Origin: Chloroflexota bacterium
Lineage (GTDB): Bacteria > Chloroflexota > Dormibacteria > Aeolococcales > Aeolococcaceae
DNA: 64,000 nt
Direction: 5' to 3'
NCBI GenBank assembly: GCA_005880985.1
Contig: VBIQ01000006.1
Span: forward strand, 131,047 to 195,046
A model generated the notes under the pieces. That model worked only from the letters and a program-made list of their open reading frames with translations, had not been told where the DNA came from and searched no databases. Of this stretch, positions 25,919 through 34,464 are shown piece by piece. Numbering within the stretch: the first letter of the stretch is position 1; each line of letters begins with the position of its first letter. The position numbers and the translations under genes were made by a program.

Positions 25919-26960
25919 TGTGACCCCCCCGCCGACGGCGGCGTCGGTCCGCGACACCGCGGCGTCGATCGCCGCGGTGCAGCTCGCCGACGGCTGCATC
26001 CCCTGGTTCCCCGGAGCTCACGCCGACCCGTGGAACATCGTTGAGGGAGCGATGGCCCTCACCGCCGGCGGGCTGGTCGACGAGGCCCGGCGCGCCTTTC
26101 GCTGGCTGGCGCGGCACCAGCGGCGCAACGGCTCCTGGTACTCCTATTACCGTGACGGCGCGGTGGAGGACCCGACAGTTGATGCCAACTTCTGCGCATA
26201 CATCGGGACCGGGCTGTGGCATCACACCCTGATCACCGATGACGATGCCTTCCTCGCCGAGATGTGGCCGGTGGTGCAGCGCGCGGTCGACTACGTGGTG
26301 GCCCAGCAGGGAGCGGGCGGCGAGATCCCCTGGGCCCGGGATCGCTGGGGCCACCAGGCGCGCCGCGCCCTGCTGACGTCGTCGTCGTCGATCCATCTCA
26401 GCCTGCACTGCGCCGTGGCGGCGGCCGAGCGCATGGGGCTGGATCGACCCGACTGGGTGTCCGCCGCGGCCGCCCTGGCTCACGCCGTCGCCCACCGGCC
26501 CGAGTGCTTCGAGCGCAAGGACCGCTGGTCGATGGACTGGTACTACCCGGTGCTGGGTGGAGTCGTCCTCGGTGCCGCGGGACGGGTGCGGATCGCCGAG
26601 CGCTGGGATACCTTCGTGGTCGAGGGCCTCGGCGTCCGCTGCGTCGCCGACCGTCCATGGATCACCTCGGCCGAGACCTGCGAGCTGGTGCTGGCCCTCG
26701 ACGCCGCCGATCGCGTGGACGACGCCTGGGAGCTCTTCCGCTGGGTGCAGTACCTCCGCGACGGCGCGGGAGGTTACTGGACCGGAGCGGTGTTCCCCGA
26801 CGGCGAGCACTTCCCGGCGGAGCAGTCGACCTGGTCGGCGGCGGCGGCGGTGCTCGCCGCCGACGCCCTGATGGAGCTCACCCCCGCGTCCGGACTCTTC
26901 CGGGCGCTGCACGTCGCCGCCGAGAACGAGTTCCTAGATGCCGTCGCCGACTCGGCGTAG
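25905..26960 (+). CDS. (alpha/alpha)6-toroid protein (prenyltransferase/six-hairpin glycosidase-like)
   Basis: A 351-residue all-helical protein with repeated aromatic turns such as QLADGCIPWFPGAHADPWNIVEGAM, RRNGSWYSYYRDG, DANFCAYIGTGLWHH, GGEIPWARDRWG, DRWSMDWYYPVLGG and GGYWTGAVFPDGEHFP. The QxxDGxIPW-like repeats recall squalene-cyclase/prenyltransferase toroids and six-hairpin glycosidases. It is annotated in relatives as prenyltransferase, but no DXDD or zinc motif is clear, so enzyme activity is unproven. GTG 25905 lies inside the methyltransferase gene. Confidence 0.7.
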   Translation: MQRPDVTPPPTAASVRDTAASIAAVQLADGCIPWFPGAHADPWNIVEGAMALTAGGLVDEARRAFRWLARHQRRNGSWYSYYRDGAVEDPTVDANFCAYIGTGLWHHTLITDDDAFLAEMWPVVQRAVDYVVAQQGAGGEIPWARDRWGHQARRALLTSSSSIHLSLHCAVAAAERMGLDRPDWVSAAAALAHAVAHRPECFERKDRWSMDWYYPVLGGVVLGAAGRVRIAERWDTFVVEGLGVRCVADRPWITSAETCELVLALDAADRVDDAWELFRWVQYLRDGAGGYWTGAVFPDGEHFPAEQSTWSAAAAVLAADALMELTPASGLFRALHVAAENEFLDAVADSA

Positions 26961-27563
26961 CACCTGCAGCGATCCGCAGCGGGACTCCTCTCTGAAGGCA
27001 CCCGACCCGAGCGCCCGCACCCACACCCGATAGGGGGCCTGACCTCCTGCCGCGGGATCGGCGAAGACGTCGTGGATCACCAGGAGGCCGCCCCCGGCGA
27101 GGTGCGGCGCCCAGCCCTCGTAGTCCGATTGGGCGGCGCTGTCGGTGTGTCCTCCGTCGATGAAGACCAGGCCCAACGGCGTTCCCCAGTGCCGGGCCAC
27201 GGCGGCCGAGCGGCCGATCACGGCGATGACGCAGTCGTCGAGCCCGGCGACGGTGATCGTCCGGCGGAAGCAGGGGAGGGTGTCGACGCCGCCGGTGTGC
27301 GGGTCGTCGAACCGGCCGTCGTGGTACAGCTCGCCCGGCTGGTTCTCCTCCGAACCGCGATGGTGGTCGACGGTGAAGACGACGCTTCCGCAGGCTCGCG
27401 CGGCGGCGCCGAGGTAGACGGTCGACTTGCCGCAGTAGCTGCCGATCTCCAGCAGCGGCCCGCGCCGGGCCGCACGGAGCGCGGCGTCGTGGAGCGCGAG
27501 CCCCTCCTGCTCGGGCATGAAGCCCGGCGCGTCGCGAGCAAGGCTGAGCAGGGTGGCGTCCAC
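26934..27563 (-). CDS. Class I SAM-dependent methyltransferase (CmcI/Methyltransf_24-like)
   Basis: A 209-residue protein: GPLLEIGSYCGKSTVYLGAAA (motif I), VFTVDHHRGSEENQPGE, LGLVFIDGGHTDSAAQSDY and GGGLLVIHDVF, the order seen in O-methyltransferases of the CmcI/Methyltransf_24 group. It is convergent with the toroid-protein gene and overlaps it by 27 bases. It is the last gene of a leftward set with the L,D-transpeptidase and a hypothetical protein. GTG start at 27563. Substrate unknown, perhaps the same surface glycan. Confidence 0.8.
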   Translation of the reverse strand: MDATLLSLARDAPGFMPEQEGLALHDAALRAARRGPLLEIGSYCGKSTVYLGAAARACGSVVFTVDHHRGSEENQPGELYHDGRFDDPHTGGVDTLPCFRRTITVAGLDDCVIAVIGRSAAVARHWGTPLGLVFIDGGHTDSAAQSDYEGWAPHLAGGGLLVIHDVFADPAAGGQAPYRVWVRALGSGAFREESRCGSLQVLRRVGDGI

Positions 27564-27614
27564 CGTGCCCCCGAGTGTGGCGCAGGGTTGCGGTGGGCTG
27601 CGACCTGCCGAGGA

Positions 27615-28115
27615 CTACCGCGGCGTCGCTAGTGCCATCCAGCTTCCCGCCGACCGGTGCGCGGCCTCCAGCGCCTCCAGCTCCGGCCCGATCCACGCCG
27701 CCGCCCCGGCGTCGCGACCGAGCGCGGGGCTCTCGAGGATGGCCTCGGCTTCGCGCTCGCTCATCCCGTCCACCACGGCGCCGCGCCACGCCGCGGGGTC
27801 GCGCCAGGCGGCGAGCAGCTCGTCCAGAGCGGCGTCGACGGCAGCGCGGTGCGAGTGGTTCGCCACCGGCAGTCCGTAGCGCGATTCCCACTCCTGCCCG
27901 CCACCGGCAGCGGTGATGGCAACCAGGTAGACGGCGCGGGGTGACCGGCCCAGAGGATTGCGCAGGCCTTCGCACAGCACCGAGAGCCGGAGGCCGCCGA
28001 TCGTCAGCCGCTGGGGACGCACATCGGCGGCGACCTCCGGCGGCGGCGCCGGCACCGGTCGGCGGCGGCGCAGCAACCGGTCGAGCAGTCCGCGCACCCG
28101 ACCACGCGCCGCCAT
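27615..28115 (-). CDS. Hypothetical protein
   Basis: A 166-residue soluble protein not recognised. It has a basic N-terminus (RVRGLLDRLLRRRRP), a beta-rich middle (RLTIGGLRLSVLCEG, RAVYLVAITAAGGGQEWESRYGL) and a helical acidic C-terminus (GMSEREAEAILESPALGRDA). ATG 28115 is preceded by GGAAGG and lies 18 bases after the L,D-transpeptidase stop, so it is co-transcribed with it. Confidence 0.6.
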   Translation of the reverse strand: MAARGRVRGLLDRLLRRRRPVPAPPPEVAADVRPQRLTIGGLRLSVLCEGLRNPLGRSPRAVYLVAITAAGGGQEWESRYGLPVANHSHRAAVDAALDELLAAWRDPAAWRGAVVDGMSEREAEAILESPALGRDAGAAAWIGPELEALEAAHRSAGSWMALATPR

Positions 28116-28133
28116 CAGTCCGCCTTCCGCCGG

Positions 28134-29447
28134 TCAGTAGACCCGGACAGCAGTCCCCACCGGGGCCCACGGGTAGAGCTTCTGCATCGGGGCGAACGGT
28201 GTGTTGATGCACCCGTGGCTGCCGTTGAGCTGGGTCCCCGGGCCGTACACCGAACGCCACGGCGCATCGTGGATGGCGTAGCCATCACTGCGGAACCACA
28301 GCGTGTACGTCACCCAGCTCGGTGGATACCAGAAGGGGGAGCCGGGAGGCCAGGGCGACACCATCTGATAGGGGCTGATCTTGCTGAGCACGCTGTACTG
28401 ACCCGGCGGGGTCGGAAGCGCCGGCCGCCCGGTGGTGATCAGGGTGGAGACGAAGGGCACCCGGTTCTCGTACGCGGTCAGCTCCTGGCAGACGAGGCTG
28501 ACGACGATCACCTTGCCGGCGGTGACGGCGTCGGCGGGGATGCCGCACTCCGGGCGGGCGGCGACGTCGGCGATGGCGCTGCTGGCGAAGCCGGTGGCGG
28601 CGCCGGCAAACGGTGCATCGCCGAAGGTGAACACCCCGCCGTCCTCGGCCACCATCCAGTAGCCGCCGCCGTCGGGGGTTGCCGCCAGGCCCGAGATCGG
28701 CGCCATCAGGTGGACCGCACCGGTGGAGCCATGGAAGGGAGCGTCGCCGAAGGTGAAGACACCGCCGTCGGAGGCCACCAGCCAGTAGCCGGAGCCGCTG
28801 GGAGTCGAGGCCATGCCCACTACCGGGGAGTTGAGGTGCATGGCACCGGTGCTGCCGAGGAAGCGGGCGTCACCGAAGGAGAAGATGCCTCCGTCCGACG
28901 CCACCAGCCAGTAGCCGCGGCCGCTCGGCGTGGCCGCGATGCCGACCACCGGGGAGTTGAGGTGCATGGCACCGGTGCTGCCGGCGAACTGGGCGTCGCC
29001 GAAGCTGAAGATGCCCCCGTCGGAGGCGACCAGCCAGTAGCCCTGACCGCTGGGGGTGGCGGTGATGCCGACCACCGGAGCATTGAGGTGCATCGCCCCG
29101 GTGGAACCGAGGAACGGGGCGCCGCCGTAGGCGAAGACGCCGCCGTCGGAGGCGACCAGCCAGTAGCCGCCGCCGGGAGCGGCGACCACCCCGCTCACCG
29201 GCCTGGCGAAGCGGGGGCTCTGCGGACCGGCGAAGGCGGCGGTGCCGAAGGCGTAGACGTTGCCGTTCGAGGCCAGCCAGTAGCCATGGCCGTCATGGCT
29301 GGCGGCGATGCCGACCATCACCGGCAGTCCGCTGTTGGTGGCGGCGGCGGCGGACTGGGAGGTGAGCGCCGACGTGAAACTGCCGAGAATGACCGCAACC
29401 AGCGGTGCCAGCAGGCGGGGGCCGGCCGAGCGCAGCCTGGTCAGCAC
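28134..29447 (-). CDS. Secreted L,D-transpeptidase (YkuD) with N-terminal repeat propeller
   Basis: A 437-residue exported protein. Signal peptide (LAPLVAVILGSFTSALTSQSAAAA), then six ~42-residue repeats with core GYWLVASDGGIFSFGDAxFxGST (residues ~45-290), then a YkuD domain (VVSLVCQELTAYENRVPFVS onward) with the active-site H-x-G-C-I motif as GSHGCINTPFAPM near the C-terminus. YkuD enzymes form 3-3 cross-links in peptidoglycan or attach proteins to it. The repeats probably form a beta-propeller that binds wall polymer. GTG start with AGGGAG Shine-Dalgarno 7 bases upstream. Confidence 0.9.
   Translation of the reverse strand: MLTRLRSAGPRLLAPLVAVILGSFTSALTSQSAAAATNSGLPVMVGIAASHDGHGYWLASNGNVYAFGTAAFAGPQSPRFARPVSGVVAAPGGGYWLVASDGGVFAYGGAPFLGSTGAMHLNAPVVGITATPSGQGYWLVASDGGIFSFGDAQFAGSTGAMHLNSPVVGIAATPSGRGYWLVASDGGIFSFGDARFLGSTGAMHLNSPVVGMASTPSGSGYWLVASDGGVFTFGDAPFHGSTGAVHLMAPISGLAATPDGGGYWMVAEDGGVFTFGDAPFAGAATGFASSAIADVAARPECGIPADAVTAGKVIVVSLVCQELTAYENRVPFVSTLITTGRPALPTPPGQYSVLSKISPYQMVSPWPPGSPFWYPPSWVTYTLWFRSDGYAIHDAPWRSVYGPGTQLNGSHGCINTPFAPMQKLYPWAPVGTAVRVY
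28560..29280 (-). repeat. Six tandem ~126-bp coding repeats in the L,D-transpeptidase gene
   Basis: Each unit encodes about 42 residues with GYW(L/M)V(A)xDGG(V/I)FxFGDAxF. The central copies are nearly identical at DNA level (repeated phrases such as ggggagttgaggtgcatggc), a substrate for unequal recombination. Confidence 0.75.
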
Positions 29448-29547
29448 GTTGTGTCTCCCTCTGGCCCAGAGCGGGCGCTGGCCGCAGCGTAGAGCCGGTC
29501 GCCGCCGTCCGGGGCGGTTTGTCGCAGTTTCGTGGCGAGGCCTTGGC

Positions 29548-31398
29548 TCACCGGCGAAGCAGGGAGGCGATGCGGCGGGCGAGGGCGGCGGCCTCGAGCT
29601 CTTCCAGCGTCTGGGGCAGTGCCAGCGACCAGTTGGGAGAGCTCTCCGGGGTCGTCCCGGGTAGGTTGGGCCGTTCGACCACGCCGAGGGCGTCCTCGAG
29701 CGTTGCCGCCAGCAGCATCGACGGTGCGGTGGCGAGCAACCGGTGCGCCGCCGTGACCGCCTCGCCGGCGCCGGCGCCGTCGGGAAGCCCGGCCCACTGA
29801 CGCAGACGCTCGCGGATGCCGATGGTGCCGTCCTCGTTCGGCTGCAGTCCGAGCTCGCGCTGCCGCTCCAGGTCGGCTCCGGTCCACACGCCTGCCACGG
29901 TGGGCAGATCGTGGGTGGTCACCGCCGCCACCACCTGTCGTGGCCACACCGCCGGCTCGGTCTGCTCGAACCACAGCAGGCGGTAGGAGAGCATCCCGCG
30001 AGCGGTCAGCTCGTCGCGCGCCTCCGGCTCCACCGTGCCGAGGTCCTCGCCGACCACCAGCGCGCCGCTGCGCACGCTCTCCAGCGCCAGGATGTCGAGC
30101 AGGTCGCCGGCCGGATAGCGCACGTAGGCGCCGAACCCGGGATCGGCTCCCTCCGGGATCCAGTACAGGCGGAAGAGTCCCATTACGTGGTCCACGCGCA
30201 GACCGCCGGCGTGGCGGAGGCCGGCGCGGATGGTCTCGATGTAGGGACGGTAGCCCTCGGCGCGCAGGGTCCAGGGGTTGAGCGGTGGAAGACCCCAGTT
30301 CTGGCCGCGGGTGTTGAACGCGTCGGGCGGCGCGCCCACCGTCGCGCCCGGGGCGAAGCAGCCCTGCCAGCGCCAGGCGTCGGCGCCGGTGGGATCGACG
30401 CCGACGGCGAGGTCGTGGATCACCGCCAGCGGCCCCGAGGCCGCTGCCAGCTGGCCGTCGAGCAGCCACTGGAGCCATTGATGAAAGCGGATCCGCTCAG
30501 AGTTGCTGTCGCGGAAGGCAGAAACTGTCGGGCTCGCGGGGTCGCGGAGCTCGGGCGGCCAGGACTGCCACGGCCGTCCCCGGGACTCGCTGAGGCTGCA
30601 GAAGGTCGCGTACGCCAGCAGCGAATCGCCGTGCTCGGCGCGGTAGGCGTCGAAGCCGGGGTCGCCGCGGAACCCGGCGAAGAGCTCGCCGAGCGCTTCC
30701 AGCTTGAGGCGCATCACCGCATCGCGGTCGATGACGCGACTCTGGTTGAGCGCGCGAGCCGCACGGCGAAGCCGGTCGAGCCGGTCGCCGAGGGCAGCCG
30801 CGCCCGGCACCTGGTCGACGCAGATGTAGAGCGGGCTGCGAAAGCAGCGGCTGCTGGGGAAGTACGGGCTCGCCTCCTGCGGCGGCGTCGCCGGACCGGC
30901 GTGAAGAGGATTGACCAGCACCACACCGGCGCCGCACTCGCCTGCCGACCAGCGCACCAGGCGGGCGAGGTCGCCGAGGTCGCCGATGCCCCAACTCTGC
31001 TGCGACCGCGCCGCGTAGAGCTGTGCCGCCCATCCCCAGGTGCGCAGCCCGGCGGGAAGATGGCAGCGGCCGGGGCTGATGATCAGCTGCCGCTCCCACC
31101 CCGAGCCGGCGACCAGGGTGTGGTACCCGAGGGGAAGGTCGGCGGGCAGCACCCCAACGGCCCTGCGTTCGCTGCCATCCTCCAGCCGCAGAACCGCGTC
31201 GCCGTCGAGCGCGACCGGTGCGCCGGCTCGCACCACCAGCGGACCCGCGTCGGCCGGCGGCGCATCCGCGTCGCCGGCTCCGAGCGCGTCGAGAACGGCC
31301 GCGATGGTCTCGTCCGGCACCGTGCGCCATTCACCCCAGGCGTCCTGGTGGCGGGTGGACACGCCCCAGCGCTCGGCGCGTTCGGAGCCGGCGCTCAC
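29548..31398 (-). CDS. malQ: 4-alpha-glucanotransferase (amylomaltase, GH77)
   Basis: A 616-residue GH77 enzyme. A short N-terminal beta domain precedes the catalytic barrel: AARSQQSWGIGDLGDL, PLHAGPATPPQEASPYFPSSR, LRVDHVMGLFRLYWIPEG (nucleophile Asp in RVDHVMG), GEDLGTVE (acid/base Glu), and TTHDLPTVAGVW. It rearranges alpha-1,4-glucans and maltodextrins in glycogen or maltose metabolism. GTG start. No other glycogen gene is adjacent. Confidence 0.92.
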   Translation of the reverse strand: MSAGSERAERWGVSTRHQDAWGEWRTVPDETIAAVLDALGAGDADAPPADAGPLVVRAGAPVALDGDAVLRLEDGSERRAVGVLPADLPLGYHTLVAGSGWERQLIISPGRCHLPAGLRTWGWAAQLYAARSQQSWGIGDLGDLARLVRWSAGECGAGVVLVNPLHAGPATPPQEASPYFPSSRCFRSPLYICVDQVPGAAALGDRLDRLRRAARALNQSRVIDRDAVMRLKLEALGELFAGFRGDPGFDAYRAEHGDSLLAYATFCSLSESRGRPWQSWPPELRDPASPTVSAFRDSNSERIRFHQWLQWLLDGQLAAASGPLAVIHDLAVGVDPTGADAWRWQGCFAPGATVGAPPDAFNTRGQNWGLPPLNPWTLRAEGYRPYIETIRAGLRHAGGLRVDHVMGLFRLYWIPEGADPGFGAYVRYPAGDLLDILALESVRSGALVVGEDLGTVEPEARDELTARGMLSYRLLWFEQTEPAVWPRQVVAAVTTHDLPTVAGVWTGADLERQRELGLQPNEDGTIGIRERLRQWAGLPDGAGAGEAVTAAHRLLATAPSMLLAATLEDALGVVERPNLPGTTPESSPNWSLALPQTLEELEAAALARRIASLLRR

Positions 31399-31460
31399 CG
31401 GCGGCCCTCAGCCGGCCGCCCAGCCCAACTGGCGGCTTTTTTCCCACGGAACGAGTCGTC

Positions 31461-31466
31461 TATGAT
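31461..31466 (+). promoter_or_regulatory. -10 element (TATGAT) upstream of the His/Gly-rich surface protein gene
   Basis: TATGAT matches the -10 consensus at 5 of 6. It contains the first of two tandem in-frame ATGs (31462, 31465), which argues that these ATGs are promoter, not start codon. Transcription would begin near 31473. Confidence 0.4.
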
Positions 31467-31539
31467 GAGTGCTCCAGGGGCGGACATTTCCCGGGGCCGC
31501 ATGCAGCTGCGGGGAGCGGCCTCGCAGGAAGGACAGCGG

Positions 31540-32322
31540 TTGGACGATTGTGAAGGCGTCCGGCGGTGGCGGGGACTCGCTGCTGCCCGCCGCTGGGCGG
31601 GAGCAATCCTCCGGACCGCCGCGCTGGTGGCCGTCGTCGGCGCCTGCGCCTGGCTCACCGCGCCGAGCGTCGCCGCCGCCTCGGAGCACGGGCAGGCGAA
31701 GCAGGTGCAGGGCAACAGCGAGGGGGGGAAGGGCCACCAGAATGCCGCGGAGACGCGCGACCACGGCAATGCCAACGGCGAGGACCGCGCTCAGGGCAAG
31801 CAGACGCATGGTCAGGGCAACGCCGAGGGTGAGGATCATGGGAAGGGCAGTCACGCGCACGTTCACGGACCACGTGCCGCCGCCGCCGAGACCGAAGGCC
31901 AAAGCCCGCCGGCTCCGCTGCGGCTGACCGCGGTGCCCGCCTCGATCGCACCGCTCGCGGTTGCCCCCGGTCCGGCGTCATTCGCCGTGGTTGCCCCGGG
32001 CGCGACCGCGGCGGCGGCCGGCTCCGAGTCGCTCACCGCGACCCGCGCGATCACCGCCGCCGCGGCGGGGCGGACCACTCCGGTCGGATCCTCGGCGGGT
32101 GCCGGGTCCAATCACAACAACACCGGGCCCAGGCCGGCGGAGACCCCGACTCCCTCCATCATCAGGCCGCCACCACCGTTAGGATTCCCCTCGCAGATCC
32201 CGCCCTCGCCGACCGGTCTGTTGACCGCTCACTTCCCGCTGATCGCGGTGCTCTTCGCTGCCGCTGCGCTCTCGCTGGCCGGCGCCCTGGCGCTGGTGGT
32301 GCGCCTGGCGGTCCGCCGCTGA
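31540..32322 (+). CDS. Secreted/membrane-anchored low-complexity His/Gly/Asn-rich protein
   Basis: About 260 residues. N-terminal signal sequence (AGAILRTAALVAVVGACAWLTAPSVAAA), a hydrophilic segment rich in Gly, His, Asn, Glu and Lys (HGQAKQVQGNSEGGKGHQN onward, ~60 residues), an Ala/Pro/Thr-rich spacer, and a C-terminal TM anchor (LIAVLFAAAALSLAGALALVV) with a basic tail. This is a surface-display topology; the His-rich part could bind metal. TTG 31540 is chosen for its AGGAAGGA Shine-Dalgarno 6 bases upstream; ATG 31501 is the alternative. Function not recognised. Confidence 0.65.
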   Translation: MDDCEGVRRWRGLAAARRWAGAILRTAALVAVVGACAWLTAPSVAAASEHGQAKQVQGNSEGGKGHQNAAETRDHGNANGEDRAQGKQTHGQGNAEGEDHGKGSHAHVHGPRAAAAETEGQSPPAPLRLTAVPASIAPLAVAPGPASFAVVAPGATAAAAGSESLTATRAITAAAAGRTTPVGSSAGAGSNHNNTGPRPAETPTPSIIRPPPPLGFPSQIPPSPTGLLTAHFPLIAVLFAAAALSLAGALALVVRLAVRR

Positions 32323-32957
32323 GCGACGAGCGCGCCGCTCTCCGGCTGGTGCTGGCGCGCCACGGTCAGACGGAATGGAGCCGGAGCGGCCGCCACACCG
32401 GGCACAGCGACATCCCGCTCGACGACACCGGGCGCGAGCAGGGGCGCCTCCTCGGTGCGGCGCTGGCCCGCTTCACCCCGGTGCAGGTCCTGGTCAGCCC
32501 CCTGCAGCGTGCCCAGCATACGTGCGAGCTCGCCGGACTGAGCACCGCCCGAACCGTCCCCGAGCTCGCCGAGTGGGACTACGGCGACTACGAGGGGATG
32601 ACCACCGCGCAGATCCTTCGGCAGCGTCCGGGATGGTCGTTGTGGCGTGATGGCTGTCCCGGGGGCGAGGACGCCGCCGCGGTGGGACGTCGCGCGGAGG
32701 CGGTGATCGCCTCGGTCGCGGACGTCGACGGTGACGTGGTGCTTGTCGCCCATGGCCACCTGCTGCGCGTCCTCGCCGCGCGCTGGATCGGACAGTCCCC
32801 GGTGGGGGGCGCCTGGCTGGCCCTCGACCCCGCCACCATCAGCATCCTGGGACACGAACGCGGGACCCGCGTGATCGCCCTCTGGAACGACGGCGATCAT
32901 CTGTTACCGCCACGACCGACCAGAACAGAGGAGGCGCCGCGATCTCTGCCAGGATAG
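32319..32957 (+). CDS. Histidine phosphatase family protein (phosphoglycerate mutase-like)
   Basis: About 212 residues: RHGQTEWSRSGRHTGHSDIPLDDTGREQG with catalytic His, SPLQRAQHTCE, ELAEWDYGDYEGM and VLVAHGHLLRVLAARW with the second His. These enzymes dephosphorylate phosphoglycerate, sugar phosphates or alpha-ribazole phosphate. The beta-strand before RHG (AALRLVLARHG) is only complete with CTG 32319, which overlaps the upstream stop as CTGA; otherwise GTG 32349 starts just four residues before RHG. No other start lies between. The start therefore remains uncertain. Confidence 0.85.
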   Translation: MSDERAALRLVLARHGQTEWSRSGRHTGHSDIPLDDTGREQGRLLGAALARFTPVQVLVSPLQRAQHTCELAGLSTARTVPELAEWDYGDYEGMTTAQILRQRPGWSLWRDGCPGGEDAAAVGRRAEAVIASVADVDGDVVLVAHGHLLRVLAARWIGQSPVGGAWLALDPATISILGHERGTRVIALWNDGDHLLPPRPTRTEEAPRSLPG

Positions 32958-33009
32958 CCGGGCCGGCCGGCGCCGGCGGTGGCAGCGGCGACACAGGGGA
33001 TAGGCGAAC

Positions 33010-34446
33010 ATGGAGAAATTCGACCTGGTGGTCGTCGGCGCCGGTGCCGCCGGACTGGCGGCGGCCCAGGTGGCGGCGGCGATGCGCCGCACGGTGGCGC
33101 TGGTGGAGCGCGACCGCTTCGGAGGCGAATGCACCTGGAACGGCTGCGTCCCCTCCAAGGCGCTGATCGAGGCGGCTCGGCTTCGCTTCGACATGGAGCG
33201 CGCCCCTCGCTTCGGCGTGCACCCCGGCGAGGTGCGGGTCGACTTTCCGGCGGTGATGCGCCACGTCCACGATGTGATCGACCGGATCGCACGCTACGAG
33301 GACGCGGCTCATCTGTCTGAGGCCGGCGTCACCACCGTTGTCGGGCGAGCCCGTCTCCTCGACCCCGGCGCCGTCGAGGTCGACGGCACCCGGCTGGCCG
33401 CCGGTCGCGTGGTCATCGCCACCGGCAGCCGTCCCGCCGGCCCGCCGATCGACGGGCTCGCGGCGGTTCCCCACCTCACCAACGAAACCCTCTTCGAGCT
33501 GCAGTCGCTGCCCGCGCATCTCCTGGTGATCGGGGCCGGGCCGATCGGGTTGGAGATGGCGCAGGCCTTCCACCGTCTCGGCAGCCGGGTCACCGTCCTC
33601 GATGTCCTCGAGACGCTGCTCCCTCGCGAAGACCCGGACATCGCCGCCGCCGCTCGAGCGATGCTCGAGGGCGAGGGGATCCGCTTCATGCTCGGGGTCC
33701 GCATCCAGCGCGCCTCGGCCGACGGCGCGGTGCGCCGCCTCCACCTCGCCGGTGGCGACCAGGCCGACACCGTCGAGGGCGATGCCCTCCTGGTCGCCAC
33801 CGGGCGCCGGCCGACGGTCGATGGCCTCGGACTGGAAGCGGTCGGGGTGCGGGTTGATCGAGGCGGTGTCGCCGTTGACGACCGGCTGCACACCAGCGTC
33901 GACGGGATCCTCGCGGCCGGAGACGTCACCGGCATCCTCCCCTTCACCCACGCCGCCGCCTACCAGGGGCGGCTGGCCGCGCGCAATGCCCTCGGCGGCC
34001 GCCACCGGGCCGACTACCGCGTGGTTCCCTGGATCATCTTCACCGATCCCGAGATCGCCCACGTCGGCATGACCGAACCGGAGGCGCGCCAGCATCGCGG
34101 CGACGTCCATGTCGCTCGGCTGCCCTTCACCGCCGTCGACCGCGCCGTGGTGCGGCGTGAGCCCCGCGGCCTGATCAAGGTGATCACCGCCGGCAAACCG
34201 ATCATCGGCCACCGCGGCGGTGGTGGCGAGATCATCGGTGCGCACCTCATCGGCCCGGGGGCGGGCGAACTGCTCCACGAGTTCGTGGTCTCGATGCAGG
34301 CGCGCACCTTCTCGGGGCGCGTTGCCCAGGCGATCCACGCCTATCCCTCGATGTCGATGGGCGTGCAGCAGGCGGTCGCGCAGCTCTTTCCCGCAGGGCG
34401 TGCGGTCGCAGGCGAGATGCGCACCGAGCTGGAAGCAGAGGGCTGA
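33010..34446 (+). CDS. Pyridine nucleotide-disulfide oxidoreductase, mercuric reductase/LPD-like
   Basis: A 478-residue flavoprotein. FAD site VVVGAGAAGLAAAQVA, redox disulfide GGECTWNGCVPSK, NAD(P) site LVIGAGPIGLEMAQAF, second FAD site DGILAAGDVTG, and a dimerisation domain ending IHAYPSMSMGVQQAVAQLF. In lipoamide dehydrogenase and glutathione reductase the last motif is HPxxxE; here His is kept but Glu is missing, as in several MerA-like proteins of unknown substrate. It likely transfers electrons from NAD(P)H to a disulfide or other acceptor. Next gene follows after 18 bases. Confidence 0.88.
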   Translation: MEKFDLVVVGAGAAGLAAAQVAAAMRRTVALVERDRFGGECTWNGCVPSKALIEAARLRFDMERAPRFGVHPGEVRVDFPAVMRHVHDVIDRIARYEDAAHLSEAGVTTVVGRARLLDPGAVEVDGTRLAAGRVVIATGSRPAGPPIDGLAAVPHLTNETLFELQSLPAHLLVIGAGPIGLEMAQAFHRLGSRVTVLDVLETLLPREDPDIAAAARAMLEGEGIRFMLGVRIQRASADGAVRRLHLAGGDQADTVEGDALLVATGRRPTVDGLGLEAVGVRVDRGGVAVDDRLHTSVDGILAAGDVTGILPFTHAAAYQGRLAARNALGGRHRADYRVVPWIIFTDPEIAHVGMTEPEARQHRGDVHVARLPFTAVDRAVVRREPRGLIKVITAGKPIIGHRGGGGEIIGAHLIGPGAGELLHEFVVSMQARTFSGRVAQAIHAYPSMSMGVQQAVAQLFPAGRAVAGEMRTELEAEG

Positions 34447-34464
34447 GCGGAAGCGATCCAAGCG

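Noticed and set aside
28560..29280. Regular ~126-base repeats resembling an array
   Set aside because: Repeats are in frame, encode a conserved protein unit and have no short repeat/unique spacer structure, so this is not CRISPR.
31462..31467. Tandem ATG ATG as start of the His/Gly-rich surface protein
   Set aside because: The first ATG is embedded in a TATGAT -10 box, while TTG 31540 has a strong AGGAAGGA Shine-Dalgarno and leads directly into the signal peptide.
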